Assembly (NCBI GenBank): GCA_021821045.1
Contig: JAKACW010000043.1
Coordinates: 1-36,192 of the forward strand
DNA: 36,192 nucleotides
Source: Pseudomonadota bacterium
GTDB lineage: Bacteria; Pseudomonadota; Gammaproteobacteria; JAADHS01
Direction of reading: 5' to 3'
Part shown: positions 1 to 7,914 of the stretch, in pieces
Position numbering within the stretch: position 1 is the first letter of the stretch
Layout of the letters: the number at the start of each line of letters is the position of its first letter
Made by a program: the position numbers and the translations under genes
The notes under the pieces: generated by a model
What the model was told of the DNA's origin: nothing
The model's database searches: none
The model's input: only the letters and a program-made list of their open reading frames with translations

Positions 1-332
1 GCTCATCACGCCCCCTTGCAAAACAATGTCGCCGAATTGGGCTTCACGTTTTACGCGCGAGAGGCGCGCGAGGGAAGAACGTCGGAAAGTGACCGGTTAC
101 ACCGCGCCGACCGAGCTCTGCGTGGGCCGGAAGAAGTACCTCCGCGGAAGATCGTGGATTGGGGTCACATTCGATGAGTCAATCTGCATCCTCATCCTCA
201 TCCTCATCCTCATCCTCATCCTCGCGTCGCCGCAGACCAACAGCAGATGGCAGATTGCATCGTGGACTCGGATGTTGCGCAAAAAACCCGTCCTCATGGC
301 CAATCGCTATCGTTCACTCAAGTCTACTTTAG
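1..332. other. Window edge, no confident gene
   Basis: No gene can be called with confidence here. On the plus strand the frame from base 1 stays open for 58 codons and stops at TGA 175-177, so the 3' end of a rightward gene entering from outside the window is possible. Its codon use (AGA, AGT, TTA) is unconvincing and no family is recognised. A perfect hexamer tandem repeat follows at 187-222, and pilR ends at 333 on the opposite strand. No GC-rich hairpin with a T tract was found as a terminator for pilR. Confidence 0.3.
187..222. repeat. Hexanucleotide tandem repeat, six CATCCT units
   Basis: Six perfect tandem copies of CATCCT (36 bases, continuing two bases further as CG), in the gap between a possible rightward gene end (177) and the pilR stop (333). 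A hexamer unit does not shift the reading frame, so copy-number change would alter spacing or a Leu-Ile/Arg-Met dipeptide run rather than switch a frame. It is probably intergenic. Confidence 0.9.
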
Positions 333-1667
333 TTAGTCGATACCCAACTTCTTCAACCTGTATCGCAGTGCTCGAAATGAAATGCCGAGAAGCTGAGCGG
401 CTTTTGTCTTGTTATGTTTCGTCTGCTCAAGCGCTTTCACAATTGCTTCTTTTTCCAGTGTATCCAAATAGGGATCCAAGCGCCGGTCGGACGGCTGTTG
501 GGTCTCCGCTTCAGGCTCAATATGCTCAACCAGACCGAGGTCGCTCTTTGTTATTGCATTGTCGGCGCAAAGAGTCACAGCCCGCTCAAGAATGTTCTCA
601 AGTTCACGCACATTTCCCGGGAACGCATAGCCGCACAATGCTTCTACGGCCTCCGTAGACAGGCGGGGTCGATGGCCCGATGCACCGTGTCTGAATTTCT
701 CCAAGATATGTTCTGCTAAAAGTGGAATATCCTCGGGTCGTTGGCGCAGACTCGGTATATGCAGTTGGATCACGTTAATTCTATAAAACAAGTCCTGCCG
801 AAAAGCGCCGTGCTTGACCAGTTCCCCTAGGTCTTTGTGCGTGGCGCTCAGAATACGTACATCGATCGGCACTTCCTTAGATGTACCAATCGGCCGGATG
901 CATTTTTCCTGGATCGCGCGAAGCAGCTTAACTTGCATGGGCAAAGGCAAATCCGCCACCTCATCGAGAAATAGCGTTCCGCCGTCGGCCGCCTGAAACA
1001 GGCCTTCCTTGTCGGCAATCGCCCCTGTGAAACTGCCTTTCTTGTGGCCGAAGAACTCGCTCTCCATTAGTGCTTCAGGGATGGCGCCGCAGTTGACCGG
1101 TACGAATGTCTTGTCTGCGCGCGGTCCTTCCTCATGAATCATTCGAGCCACCAGCTCCTTGCCGGTGCCCGATTCGCCGCTGATGTATATGGGTGCTTGG
1201 CTTCGCGCAAGTTTCGTGATCGTTTTGCGAATCTCATGAATGGAAGGTGAATCACCGAGCAGGGTGAGTTTCGAACTCGTCCGCGAGGTATCCCGTTTCT
1301 TGGATAACTTCGTTGCGGTCGAAACGAGGTTGCGCAGTACTTGCAGATCCACCGGTTTGGATACGAAATCGAACGCTCCGGCTTTCAAGGCCTGAACCGC
1401 CGATTCCATATTGCCGTGGGCCGTGATTACGGCGATCGGGACGTCTGGGTAGGAGTCCCGCATCAGCTCAACCAATTCGATGCCGTTGCCATCAGGCAGC
1501 CGCATATCACTCAGGCAGAGATCAAAATGGTGTTGCTTAAGGATGGCGCGAGCTTCGGCGAGGGAGCCGGCCGTCTTGCTTTCGATGTTCATTCGTTGAA
1601 GCGTTAGCGCGACCAACTCGCAGATGTCGGGCTCATCATCAACAATCAGGCAGAGTGTGTTCACCAT
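333..1667 (-). CDS. pilR: Sigma-54-dependent response regulator PilR
   Basis: A 444-residue NtrC-type regulator expected to activate sigma-54 promoters, classically that of the major pilin. The N-terminal receiver shows the acidic pair D10-D11, phospho-acceptor D54 in LSDMRLPDG and K104. The AAA+ domain shows Walker A GESGTGKE (164-171), the sigma-54 contact loop GSFTGA (211-216) and Walker B TLFLDEV (231-237). A Fis-type helix-turn-helix closes the protein (NKTKAAQLLGISFRALRYRL). The start ATG lies two bases after the pilS stop, so the two genes are co-transcribed. PilR is assigned rather than another NtrC paralogue because of the PilS partner next door and a pilE in the window. Confidence 0.9.
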   Translation of the reverse strand: MVNTLCLIVDDEPDICELVALTLQRMNIESKTAGSLAEARAILKQHHFDLCLSDMRLPDGNGIELVELMRDSYPDVPIAVITAHGNMESAVQALKAGAFDFVSKPVDLQVLRNLVSTATKLSKKRDTSRTSSKLTLLGDSPSIHEIRKTITKLARSQAPIYISGESGTGKELVARMIHEEGPRADKTFVPVNCGAIPEALMESEFFGHKKGSFTGAIADKEGLFQAADGGTLFLDEVADLPLPMQVKLLRAIQEKCIRPIGTSKEVPIDVRILSATHKDLGELVKHGAFRQDLFYRINVIQLHIPSLRQRPEDIPLLAEHILEKFRHGASGHRPRLSTEAVEALCGYAFPGNVRELENILERAVTLCADNAITKSDLGLVEHIEPEAETQQPSDRRLDPYLDTLEKEAIVKALEQTKHNKTKAAQLLGISFRALRYRLKKLGID

Positions 1668-1669
1668 AT

Positions 1670-3316
1670 TTACATAATAGCCTTCGTTCGACGGGGATCA
1701 GCAAAAGTGATCACAAAACAGCTTTCAAGGGTATTTACGCGGTGGTAGGCGAGCCTGGCGCTGTTGACCTCGCACAGTTCCCGCGCGATATACAGACCGA
1801 GCCCCGTACCTTTCGGCTCGGTAGTGAAGAAGGGTTCAAACACTTGGTCGCTAATCTCTCCACTAATTCCTTCGCCGAAGTCGACAATTTCAAGATAGGG
1901 CGTCGGTGGCTCCTCCTTGATGGCGGATCTTAGCAGAAGCTTCGCTCCGTCACTTCTTGGTTTCGTGTAGCGCAAACCGTTCTGACACAGATTCCACACG
2001 ATCTGGTGCAGTTGGTTTGGATCGAATCGCACGACCAAGTCAGCCGGAGAGATCTCGAGTTTTACTTCGTCGAGCCCTAGCTCGTACGTCTGGCAAAATT
2101 CATCGGCGAAGTTCCTTAGCCATGATGCCAGGACAATGTCCTCTGGTTTGGCCGCTTGGCGGCGGCTCAGTTGTAGAACGTTTTCGATAACGGTATTCAT
2201 GCGAACCGTGTTGTCACGAATGATTTGCGTCATGCGGGCTTCGCTGGGGTCGAGGTGCGTCGATTCGGCGAGGAGCTGGCCTGCGTGGCTGATTGCCCCC
2301 AGCGGGTTACGTATTTCGTGAGCAATGCTTGCCGTTAGGCGACCAAGAGAAGCAAGCTTAAGCTGTTGCGCCTGTTGGTGCATCGCCGCGGTATCCTCGA
2401 GAAATATCAATGTTCCCGCCGCTTCGTCACGCCCCAATCGGGCAAATCGAGGCGCAATCTGCACGGAGGTAGACGGAACACGTATGACTTCGGTCGGAAG
2501 GTTGCTTCCCTTGAGCCATTCGCCGATCTGGAGGTTCAATGCCGGAGACAGTTCCTCGAGAGATCGATCATTCGGCGAGAACGGCATCCCCAGCAGATGC
2601 CAGGCGGATTCATTGATTAGTCTGATCCGTCGATTTACATCGACCACAATTATTCCGGTCTGCATTCTTTGAATAATATATTCGGCAAGTTGCTCCATGT
2701 TTGCCAGATCGATTCCGCGCTGGGCCGCCAAAGCCTCGGTTTCGCGAACCCGACGGGCAAGAAATTGAGCCATCGCTGCTGTCGAGAACATGATCGCGCC
2801 CAACATTCCGGCCTGAGTGAAACTTTCCTCCAACGGCAGGTTGTAAATGACGATGTAGCCTTGCTCCAAAAGCAAAAGCATTGTTGCCACTGCTGCCAGC
2901 AGTATTGCGCTCTTTCTCGCGAGTAGAAGGCTACCACCGGCGATTGCGACGATCAGGAGTATTCCGAGACCGCTATGCAGGCCGCCGCTTGCGTGCATGA
3001 GTAGCGTAATGGCGAGGATATCGCTCGTAACTTGAAAGAAGACTTGAAATATGAATGGCGGACGTTCCCAGCGTATGGTAAAAAAACTCAGCCCGCTAAT
3101 CGCGAGATAAACAACGCACACGGTAAAAAAAAGCGTGGGATTTTCGTGCCCGAGTATGTTTGTTTCTCTTCCAAATACGATCAGGGTAAGAAAGAGGCTC
3201 GCAAGAGTCAGACGATAAATATTCAAGAAGTGGAGGGGGCGCCACGCAACAATGTGGTTGGCAGCGCCGCGGGAAGTCACCGGATGTTTCATGCCCGATA
3301 TTGCGCTGTCGCTCAT
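1670..3316 (-). CDS. pilS: Membrane sensor histidine kinase PilS
   Basis: About 548 residues from the ATG at 3316, which overlaps the TGA of the upstream glycosyltransferase gene as ATGA. An upstream in-frame start (3379) would add 21 residues inside that gene and is less likely. The N-terminal third has about six hydrophobic segments, then a PAS-like region (near GIIVVDVNRRIRLIN), the H-box SIAHEIRNPLGA (histidine about 333) and a HATPase with an N box (WNLCQNGLRYT) and G boxes (DFGEGI, GTGLGLYIA). The family phosphorylates PilR and, in Pseudomonas, senses pilin in the inner membrane. The four-base overlap implies translational coupling to the GT41 gene, which is an unusual partner. Confidence 0.9.
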   Translation of the reverse strand: MSDSAISGMKHPVTSRGAANHIVAWRPLHFLNIYRLTLASLFLTLIVFGRETNILGHENPTLFFTVCVVYLAISGLSFFTIRWERPPFIFQVFFQVTSDILAITLLMHASGGLHSGLGILLIVAIAGGSLLLARKSAILLAAVATMLLLLEQGYIVIYNLPLEESFTQAGMLGAIMFSTAAMAQFLARRVRETEALAAQRGIDLANMEQLAEYIIQRMQTGIIVVDVNRRIRLINESAWHLLGMPFSPNDRSLEELSPALNLQIGEWLKGSNLPTEVIRVPSTSVQIAPRFARLGRDEAAGTLIFLEDTAAMHQQAQQLKLASLGRLTASIAHEIRNPLGAISHAGQLLAESTHLDPSEARMTQIIRDNTVRMNTVIENVLQLSRRQAAKPEDIVLASWLRNFADEFCQTYELGLDEVKLEISPADLVVRFDPNQLHQIVWNLCQNGLRYTKPRSDGAKLLLRSAIKEEPPTPYLEIVDFGEGISGEISDQVFEPFFTTEPKGTGLGLYIARELCEVNSARLAYHRVNTLESCFVITFADPRRTKAIM

Positions 3317-5082
3317 CCGAGTGATCCGTCGGTTACGTGGAAGCCAGCCTTGGTCTTGCCCTGTACGTACCGAGACCACATTTCTCCATAAGCTCGCTCC
3401 AGGAGATGCACGTATCTGGTCTGATCTGCCCCGGAATACTGTCGGTTGACAGCCGCTATCTTCGCGCGCACCGAATTGAGCTTATCGATATCGGTGGCAT
3501 ACAAGACCGCCTTCTCGATGTATGCGTCAAGGTTTGGACAGATGAGTTCAGCGAGTTCCAGGTGGTGAAGAATGCTTCCCGCGACCCGCGAAGCAAAAGT
3601 GTTGCCGGGGCACGTCAGAACAGGGACGCCGGCCCACAGCGCGTCGCTTGTTGTCGTGTGACCATTGTAGAGGTGGGTGTCTAGTGCGAGATCCGCCATG
3701 CTGAAACGGGAGAAATGTGCGGTCTTGTCGATGGACTTCCCGGCGAAAATTACCCGATCTGGGGCAATCCCGCAGCGTTTGGCGAACGTCAGCAGATTAG
3801 ATGCAGCGATTGAATTGTGTTGGCGTATCCAAAGCACGCTTTCCGGAACATCGTGCAGGATCTGCATCCATGCTCGAAAAATGGAAGACTCGATTCGACT
3901 GGGTTGTGCAAAGCAGCAAAATACGATTGCACTTTGTGGAAGCCCCGCATCGGAGCGCGTACCTCGGCCAAATTCCCTGCTTTCGTGCCTTAGACTTGGA
4001 AAGAATGAACACGGCAAGGTGACCACCGATTCGGTAACGTTGCGCTGTAGCTCGGGCGGCAGGACATAGTCGTCGGCGATGAGGTAGTCGATGAAATCCG
4101 CTCCCATTGTGCCCGGATAGCCCAAGTAATTCACTTGTAACGGAGCGGGACGTAGCGCAAGCACCTCTGGGCGCGCATCGCTTGAGTAACCGGTTAGGTC
4201 GATCAGCACGTCAATCCCGTCGTCGTTGATGGTCTTGACAATTTGTTGGGTTGATTGCCGGGAAACATCGCGGAAGTAGTCGCATCCTCGCTCAACAATT
4301 TCCCTGTACCCGCTGTCGTCGTTAACGCCGTAGGAGTATGCGTAGACCTGAAAGCGTCCTCGATCATGAAGCTCGAACAGGCCGGATGCTACGTGGCATA
4401 CAGGGTGATCGCGAAAGTCACAGGAAAAGTAACCCAGTTTGAGCGTTGGCCTGTGGCGCGAGGCAAGGGCATGAGAAACGGCCGGTAGCGAGGCGACATT
4501 GCTTTTCACCCGAAGAGCATACGATTGGGCAACCTGCTGCTGTAGCCGGGCATCAAGAGGCAGAAGTAGTGACGTGTAGGGGGTGATGCGGTTTGTCCAA
4601 TCAAGCGCCTCGCCTCTCTCAGCCGATTCGCGAAAGTTTTCAACAATGGGGGAAAGGGAATCCCATTCGCACGCATCTAAAAGGGCGCCGACCAATACTT
4701 GGTTTGCTTCTGCAAGGTTAGGATCCAGTTCGAGGGCGCGCTCCAAGTGTCCGATGGCGTCACGGATCATTCGACCCCGTAAAAGTAGAAGCCCGAGATT
4801 CGCGTGCAGGCCGGCATGATTGGGGTCCTTCCGTAACCCCTCTTCAAGTGTCGAAACGGCCTCGTCGAAGCGAAACTGCTCAGCCAAAACCATTCCTAAA
4901 TTGCCATAGGCGGGGGCGTAGGAAGGAGATGCGGCGATAATCGCCCGAAACTGAACCTCGGCTGCGGTCGTCTCACCTTTGTGCCACGTCCGAATCGCCT
5001 CGTCGTTCGAATTCTCTATCTTCTCGGCGCCGGATCGATGGAGCCGTCGTTTCCAAGCAGAGATCAGTAGACTTTTCAGCAT
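3313..5082 (-). CDS. TPR protein with GT41 (SPINDLY/OGT-like) glycosyltransferase domain
   Basis: About 589 residues from ATG 5082; the frame also allows a TTG at 5094. Three TPRs occupy roughly residues 25-130 (APAYGNLGMVLAEQFRFDEA, NHAGLHANLGLLLLRG). The catalytic region resembles O-GlcNAc/O-fucosyl transferases: GYFSCDFRDHPVCH (217-230, with the family histidine), APLQVNYLGYPGTMGADFID, and LYNGHTTTSDALWAGVP. The family moves a sugar from a nucleotide sugar to Ser/Thr of proteins, in the cytoplasm. Oddly, the segment usually reading FNxxYKI reads FAQPSRI, putting arginine (about 396) where OGT has an essential lysine. It starts 42 bases after the TPR/GT9 gene and overlaps pilS by four bases. 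The acceptor is unknown; pilin is a guess from context. Confidence 0.85.
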   Translation of the reverse strand: MLKSLLISAWKRRLHRSGAEKIENSNDEAIRTWHKGETTAAEVQFRAIIAASPSYAPAYGNLGMVLAEQFRFDEAVSTLEEGLRKDPNHAGLHANLGLLLLRGRMIRDAIGHLERALELDPNLAEANQVLVGALLDACEWDSLSPIVENFRESAERGEALDWTNRITPYTSLLLPLDARLQQQVAQSYALRVKSNVASLPAVSHALASRHRPTLKLGYFSCDFRDHPVCHVASGLFELHDRGRFQVYAYSYGVNDDSGYREIVERGCDYFRDVSRQSTQQIVKTINDDGIDVLIDLTGYSSDARPEVLALRPAPLQVNYLGYPGTMGADFIDYLIADDYVLPPELQRNVTESVVTLPCSFFPSLRHESREFGRGTRSDAGLPQSAIVFCCFAQPSRIESSIFRAWMQILHDVPESVLWIRQHNSIAASNLLTFAKRCGIAPDRVIFAGKSIDKTAHFSRFSMADLALDTHLYNGHTTTSDALWAGVPVLTCPGNTFASRVAGSILHHLELAELICPNLDAYIEKAVLYATDIDKLNSVRAKIAAVNRQYSGADQTRYVHLLERAYGEMWSRYVQGKTKAGFHVTDGSLG

Positions 5083-5136
5083 GTCGGATGGCAAATGACG
5101 TATCGGCCTATTGGGCGATTGAAAAGGGTGCGCGTG

Positions 5137-6597
5137 CTATGAGCGCATGAACGACTGGGTATCGATTAGGTCGACTAGGGTCGAAAAAACTTTACTCCAG
5201 TCTCCGAGTTGGGTTTGGCGAAAAATTCGCACCGACGGGTACCACGGCATGACCTCCCCCTGTGCAAGATAACGCCACTCCGGGCAAGCGGGCACCAACG
5301 CCCACGTCGGTTGGCCCAAAGCGCCCGCTAACTGTACGACAGTATTGTCGACGCTAATTACAAGGTCCAGATTCTCGATGATTGCGGCGGCTTCATCAAG
5401 ATCGTCGCCGATTCCGGGCCAGTAGTGAATTCGCTCACCTGCCTCGCAACGTAATGCGTCAAGTTCGCTTCCATTGACCCCGTGTTGCAGGCTGACAAAG
5501 TGCAGCCCCGGCTTTTGAATTAGCGAAGACCACTCTGCGAGGGGAATGGAGCGAAGATGGCCGCGGGTTTTCGGCGTCCCGCCTCGCCAAGATATGCCAA
5601 CCTTCAGTCCCGGCCCCAACGCCTCAATGCGCGACTTCCAAACAAGGGCCCGTTGCGAGTCTGTCTTTAGATAACCTGAATGTATCGGAAAGTCGTCTAT
5701 GGTCTTGCGGAACAACAGCGGTAAGGACCCGATGGGTGCGGCGAATGTTATGTCCCACGGACATTGAACCGAATCTAGGTCGGTGTCCTGAGGCTCTCCA
5801 ATGACAAGGGCTCCAGGAAACGAGCGTTGGAATAGCGATGCGAGTTTTGGCGAACAGTCGATGACGCAATTCTTCACTAGTTGCAGTGCGTCGTTAATGC
5901 AGGACGCAAACATGATCTCGTCACCGACGCCTTGTTCGGCGTAGATTAACAATCCGCCATCGGCTCGTTGGCCAGCCCATCTTGGATACGAGGTCTGACG
6001 CACAGGTGGGTCATTTTTCACGAGGCGCAGTTCGTAATCTGGCCACCCGAGATCGAGCTTGCCTCGAAGCAAATGGAGTAGTGCAAAGTGAAGCCGTGCA
6101 TCCACGTGGGAGGGCGACAGACGAAGCGCCGACATGAAACATGCTTTCGCCTGTTCCATCTGGCCGAGATCTTGGTAGACCAATGCGAGGTTTGTCAGGT
6201 AGTCAGGGTTCTCGGCAGCAAGGTCTGTCGCCTTGCTCGCAAGTGGTAAAGCCAACTCCGGCTTGCCAAGGAAGCGCAACGCGTTTCCATAGTTGATCAG
6301 CAGTGCTGGAGAGTCGGGTTCCAGTTCGAAGGCTTTTTGGAATCGGTCGATCGCATTTGTGTAGTCGCCTTTTAGATAGTAGACATTTCCCATTCCCACG
6401 TAGGCGAGATAATGCCGTGGGTTTTCTGCAAGCACGGTTTCAAAGAGCTGCAGAGCGCGTTCCACATTGCCTTGTTTCGCGGACAAAATCCCTTCCGCAT
6501 AGAAGTCATTGGGCGATCCGGATCTGTTCGGAGTGGAGAGATTGTTAGCCGACGGCTTCATACGGCGGAAAATTGACTTGATGAGGGAAAATGCCAT
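5137..6597 (-). CDS. TPR protein with GT9/heptosyltransferase-like domain
   Basis: About 486 residues from ATG 6597. This start is preferred because the N-terminus MAFSLIKSIFRRMKPS resembles MLKSLLISAWKRRLHR of the next gene and a GGGAAG lies just upstream. Alternative starts at 6696 and 6897 give low-complexity extensions, and the latter overlaps the methyltransferase gene. TPR units cover about residues 30-180 (LAYVGMGNVYYLKGDYTNA, DYLTNLALVYQDLGQMEQA). The C-terminal half shows GT9-like motifs: LLIYAEQGVGDEIMFAS, KVGISWRGGTPKTRGH and LVISVDNTVVQLAGALGQP. Such TPR/GT9 fusions are widespread beside GT41 genes in surface-glycan and flagellin or pilin modification clusters. Donor and acceptor are unknown. 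It is the second gene of the leftward set. Confidence 0.8.
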   Translation of the reverse strand: MAFSLIKSIFRRMKPSANNLSTPNRSGSPNDFYAEGILSAKQGNVERALQLFETVLAENPRHYLAYVGMGNVYYLKGDYTNAIDRFQKAFELEPDSPALLINYGNALRFLGKPELALPLASKATDLAAENPDYLTNLALVYQDLGQMEQAKACFMSALRLSPSHVDARLHFALLHLLRGKLDLGWPDYELRLVKNDPPVRQTSYPRWAGQRADGGLLIYAEQGVGDEIMFASCINDALQLVKNCVIDCSPKLASLFQRSFPGALVIGEPQDTDLDSVQCPWDITFAAPIGSLPLLFRKTIDDFPIHSGYLKTDSQRALVWKSRIEALGPGLKVGISWRGGTPKTRGHLRSIPLAEWSSLIQKPGLHFVSLQHGVNGSELDALRCEAGERIHYWPGIGDDLDEAAAIIENLDLVISVDNTVVQLAGALGQPTWALVPACPEWRYLAQGEVMPWYPSVRIFRQTQLGDWSKVFSTLVDLIDTQSFMRS

Positions 6598-6712
6598 GGC
6601 GCTTCCCAGCATAAGAGACGCGGCTGGAAAATGCCAACCGGTCAAAGGCACAATCGGTAGAAATCGGTTTGGCGCTGGCACTGTATTATGACCCATTACG
6701 CCGTGTCTGCTG

Positions 6713-7384
6713 TCAAGTAAATTTCCGGTCCTCGGCGTTCGAAAAAACGGTTTCGACAATATTGGGACCTGTCGGCGAGTCGGATTTGGAGGTGACACAG
6801 AGTTCCCAAAGAACGCCGGGGTGTCCTTCCGCAATTTCAGCAATGAGGGCCCGCCACCATTCTGGTGGCTTAATCGTACAATGCGCATTTTCGCCATTGG
6901 GCAAGATTTTGGCGGCGGGATAGCTTGCCGCGTTGATATAGGCGAACTTGTCGGCGAAACTCAGGATCTCGTCAACAATCCATGGCAAATCCTCTACTGG
7001 GCAGTGCTCCACCATATCTGTCGTAATAACGCCGTCGAACATTTCTGTTGGAAGAACCTTGAACGGTTCATAACCTGGATCGTAGCAGCGAACCTTTTGG
7101 ACACCCCAAAATTCCGGAATGGTGAGTCGTTCTTTTCCCGGACCCAGGTCTACAATTCTTTTTTCGTACTGCTGCCCCTTGCCGCTGCCGTAGTCGAGCA
7201 CCGTTTTGGCTTGGGTGGCGTCAATGAGGTCTTTAATCCTTTGGACGTGGGGCAATAAACTATAGCCCGGAAAGTACTGACCGGTTGGCTCCTTAGCCAG
7301 AGAGACTTCCTCGAGATGCATCAGGCGATACTGCTCCTGCAATTCAAAGTATCGGGGGCTAGGACGTTCGCGTGAATAGTTCAT
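6713..7384 (-). CDS. Class I SAM-dependent methyltransferase
   Basis: A complete 223-residue cytoplasmic protein. The SAM-binding glycine motif TVLDYGSGKGQQYE (61-74) and the later strand FDGVITTDMVEHCP (116-129) are typical of a Rossmann class I methyltransferase. No target-specific domain is recognised, so small-molecule, sugar or lipid substrates all remain possible. It is first in the leftward gene set, upstream of two TPR glycosyltransferases, which makes methylation of a sugar or nucleotide-sugar intermediate plausible (inference from neighbours). The ATG at 7384 has only a weak ribosome binding site. Confidence 0.75.
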   Translation of the reverse strand: MNYSRERPSPRYFELQEQYRLMHLEEVSLAKEPTGQYFPGYSLLPHVQRIKDLIDATQAKTVLDYGSGKGQQYEKRIVDLGPGKERLTIPEFWGVQKVRCYDPGYEPFKVLPTEMFDGVITTDMVEHCPVEDLPWIVDEILSFADKFAYINAASYPAAKILPNGENAHCTIKPPEWWRALIAEIAEGHPGVLWELCVTSKSDSPTGPNIVETVFSNAEDRKFT

Positions 7385-7914
7385 CTTTAACTTTGCAATT
7401 TGAATGGACTGGCACTACGGTTGGATCCATGGAGCGTCAACCGTACCTATGCATTTTAAATCGGCCAATCCGAAGATAGAAAAAGGGGCATTGCTAGTCA
7501 ACTCATTTGAGAATGATTAATACGCGCGCATAGGGCCATCCAATCACGGGTAGCCTTGCCTCGTGTTGCGTTGAATCAATGCCGATAAAGATGCACTCGA
7601 GGAATTGATTGCAGTTCAGTTTAAATCCACTGTTTTCCTAGCCCTCGTCGGTTTCTCCAACTACTTTGTGAAGAGTGAGTATTGTGACTTCGCGCACAAA
7701 ACGCCATGGTTTAAGTGCAGTAATTTGCCGAGGCGCTTTTCGATCAGGTGTGTGCCGGCCGCGTCAAAGTGATTCTCGTACGCCGCTCGCGAGGGTGCAG
7801 TTTTGGCTGAACGTCAGGTTGTGTTTGCAATGAGTGCGCTCGGTAACCGAATCGTCGGGCGGTCGCTGCTCATTGTTCCCAGCCGAATACCAGCATGCAC
7901 ACGGGATGCATGCG
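7385..7914. other. Long AT-richer intergenic region between divergent genes
   Basis: About 530 bases between the methyltransferase (left) and MBOAT gene (right), with no convincing ORF. It should hold promoters for both directions. It contains an eight-base inverted repeat (7416-7445) and a near-sigma-54 sequence (7410-7424). No clear -35/-10 pair was found for either gene and no structured RNA was recognised. Confidence 0.5.
7416..7445. repeat. Inverted repeat TACGGTTG / CAACCGTA
   Basis: Perfect eight-base arms (7416-7423 and 7438-7445) separated by 14 bases, 30-60 bases upstream of the leftward methyltransferase start. The spacing suits an operator or a stem-loop in the leader. No regulator is assigned. 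Confidence 0.4.

Noticed and set aside
97-303. Minus-strand ORF with Arg-Met repeats over the hexamer
   Set aside because: The repeat itself keeps the frame open; there is no ribosome binding site or recognisable protein.
6680-6720. TTGACA and CATAAT on the minus strand inside the TPR/GT9 leader, as a promoter
   Set aside because: The spacer is 20 bases, too long for a normal sigma-70 promoter.
7500-7530. Fur-box-like GAGAATGATTAAT
   Set aside because: Only partial similarity in an AT-rich gap, and no iron-related gene beside it.
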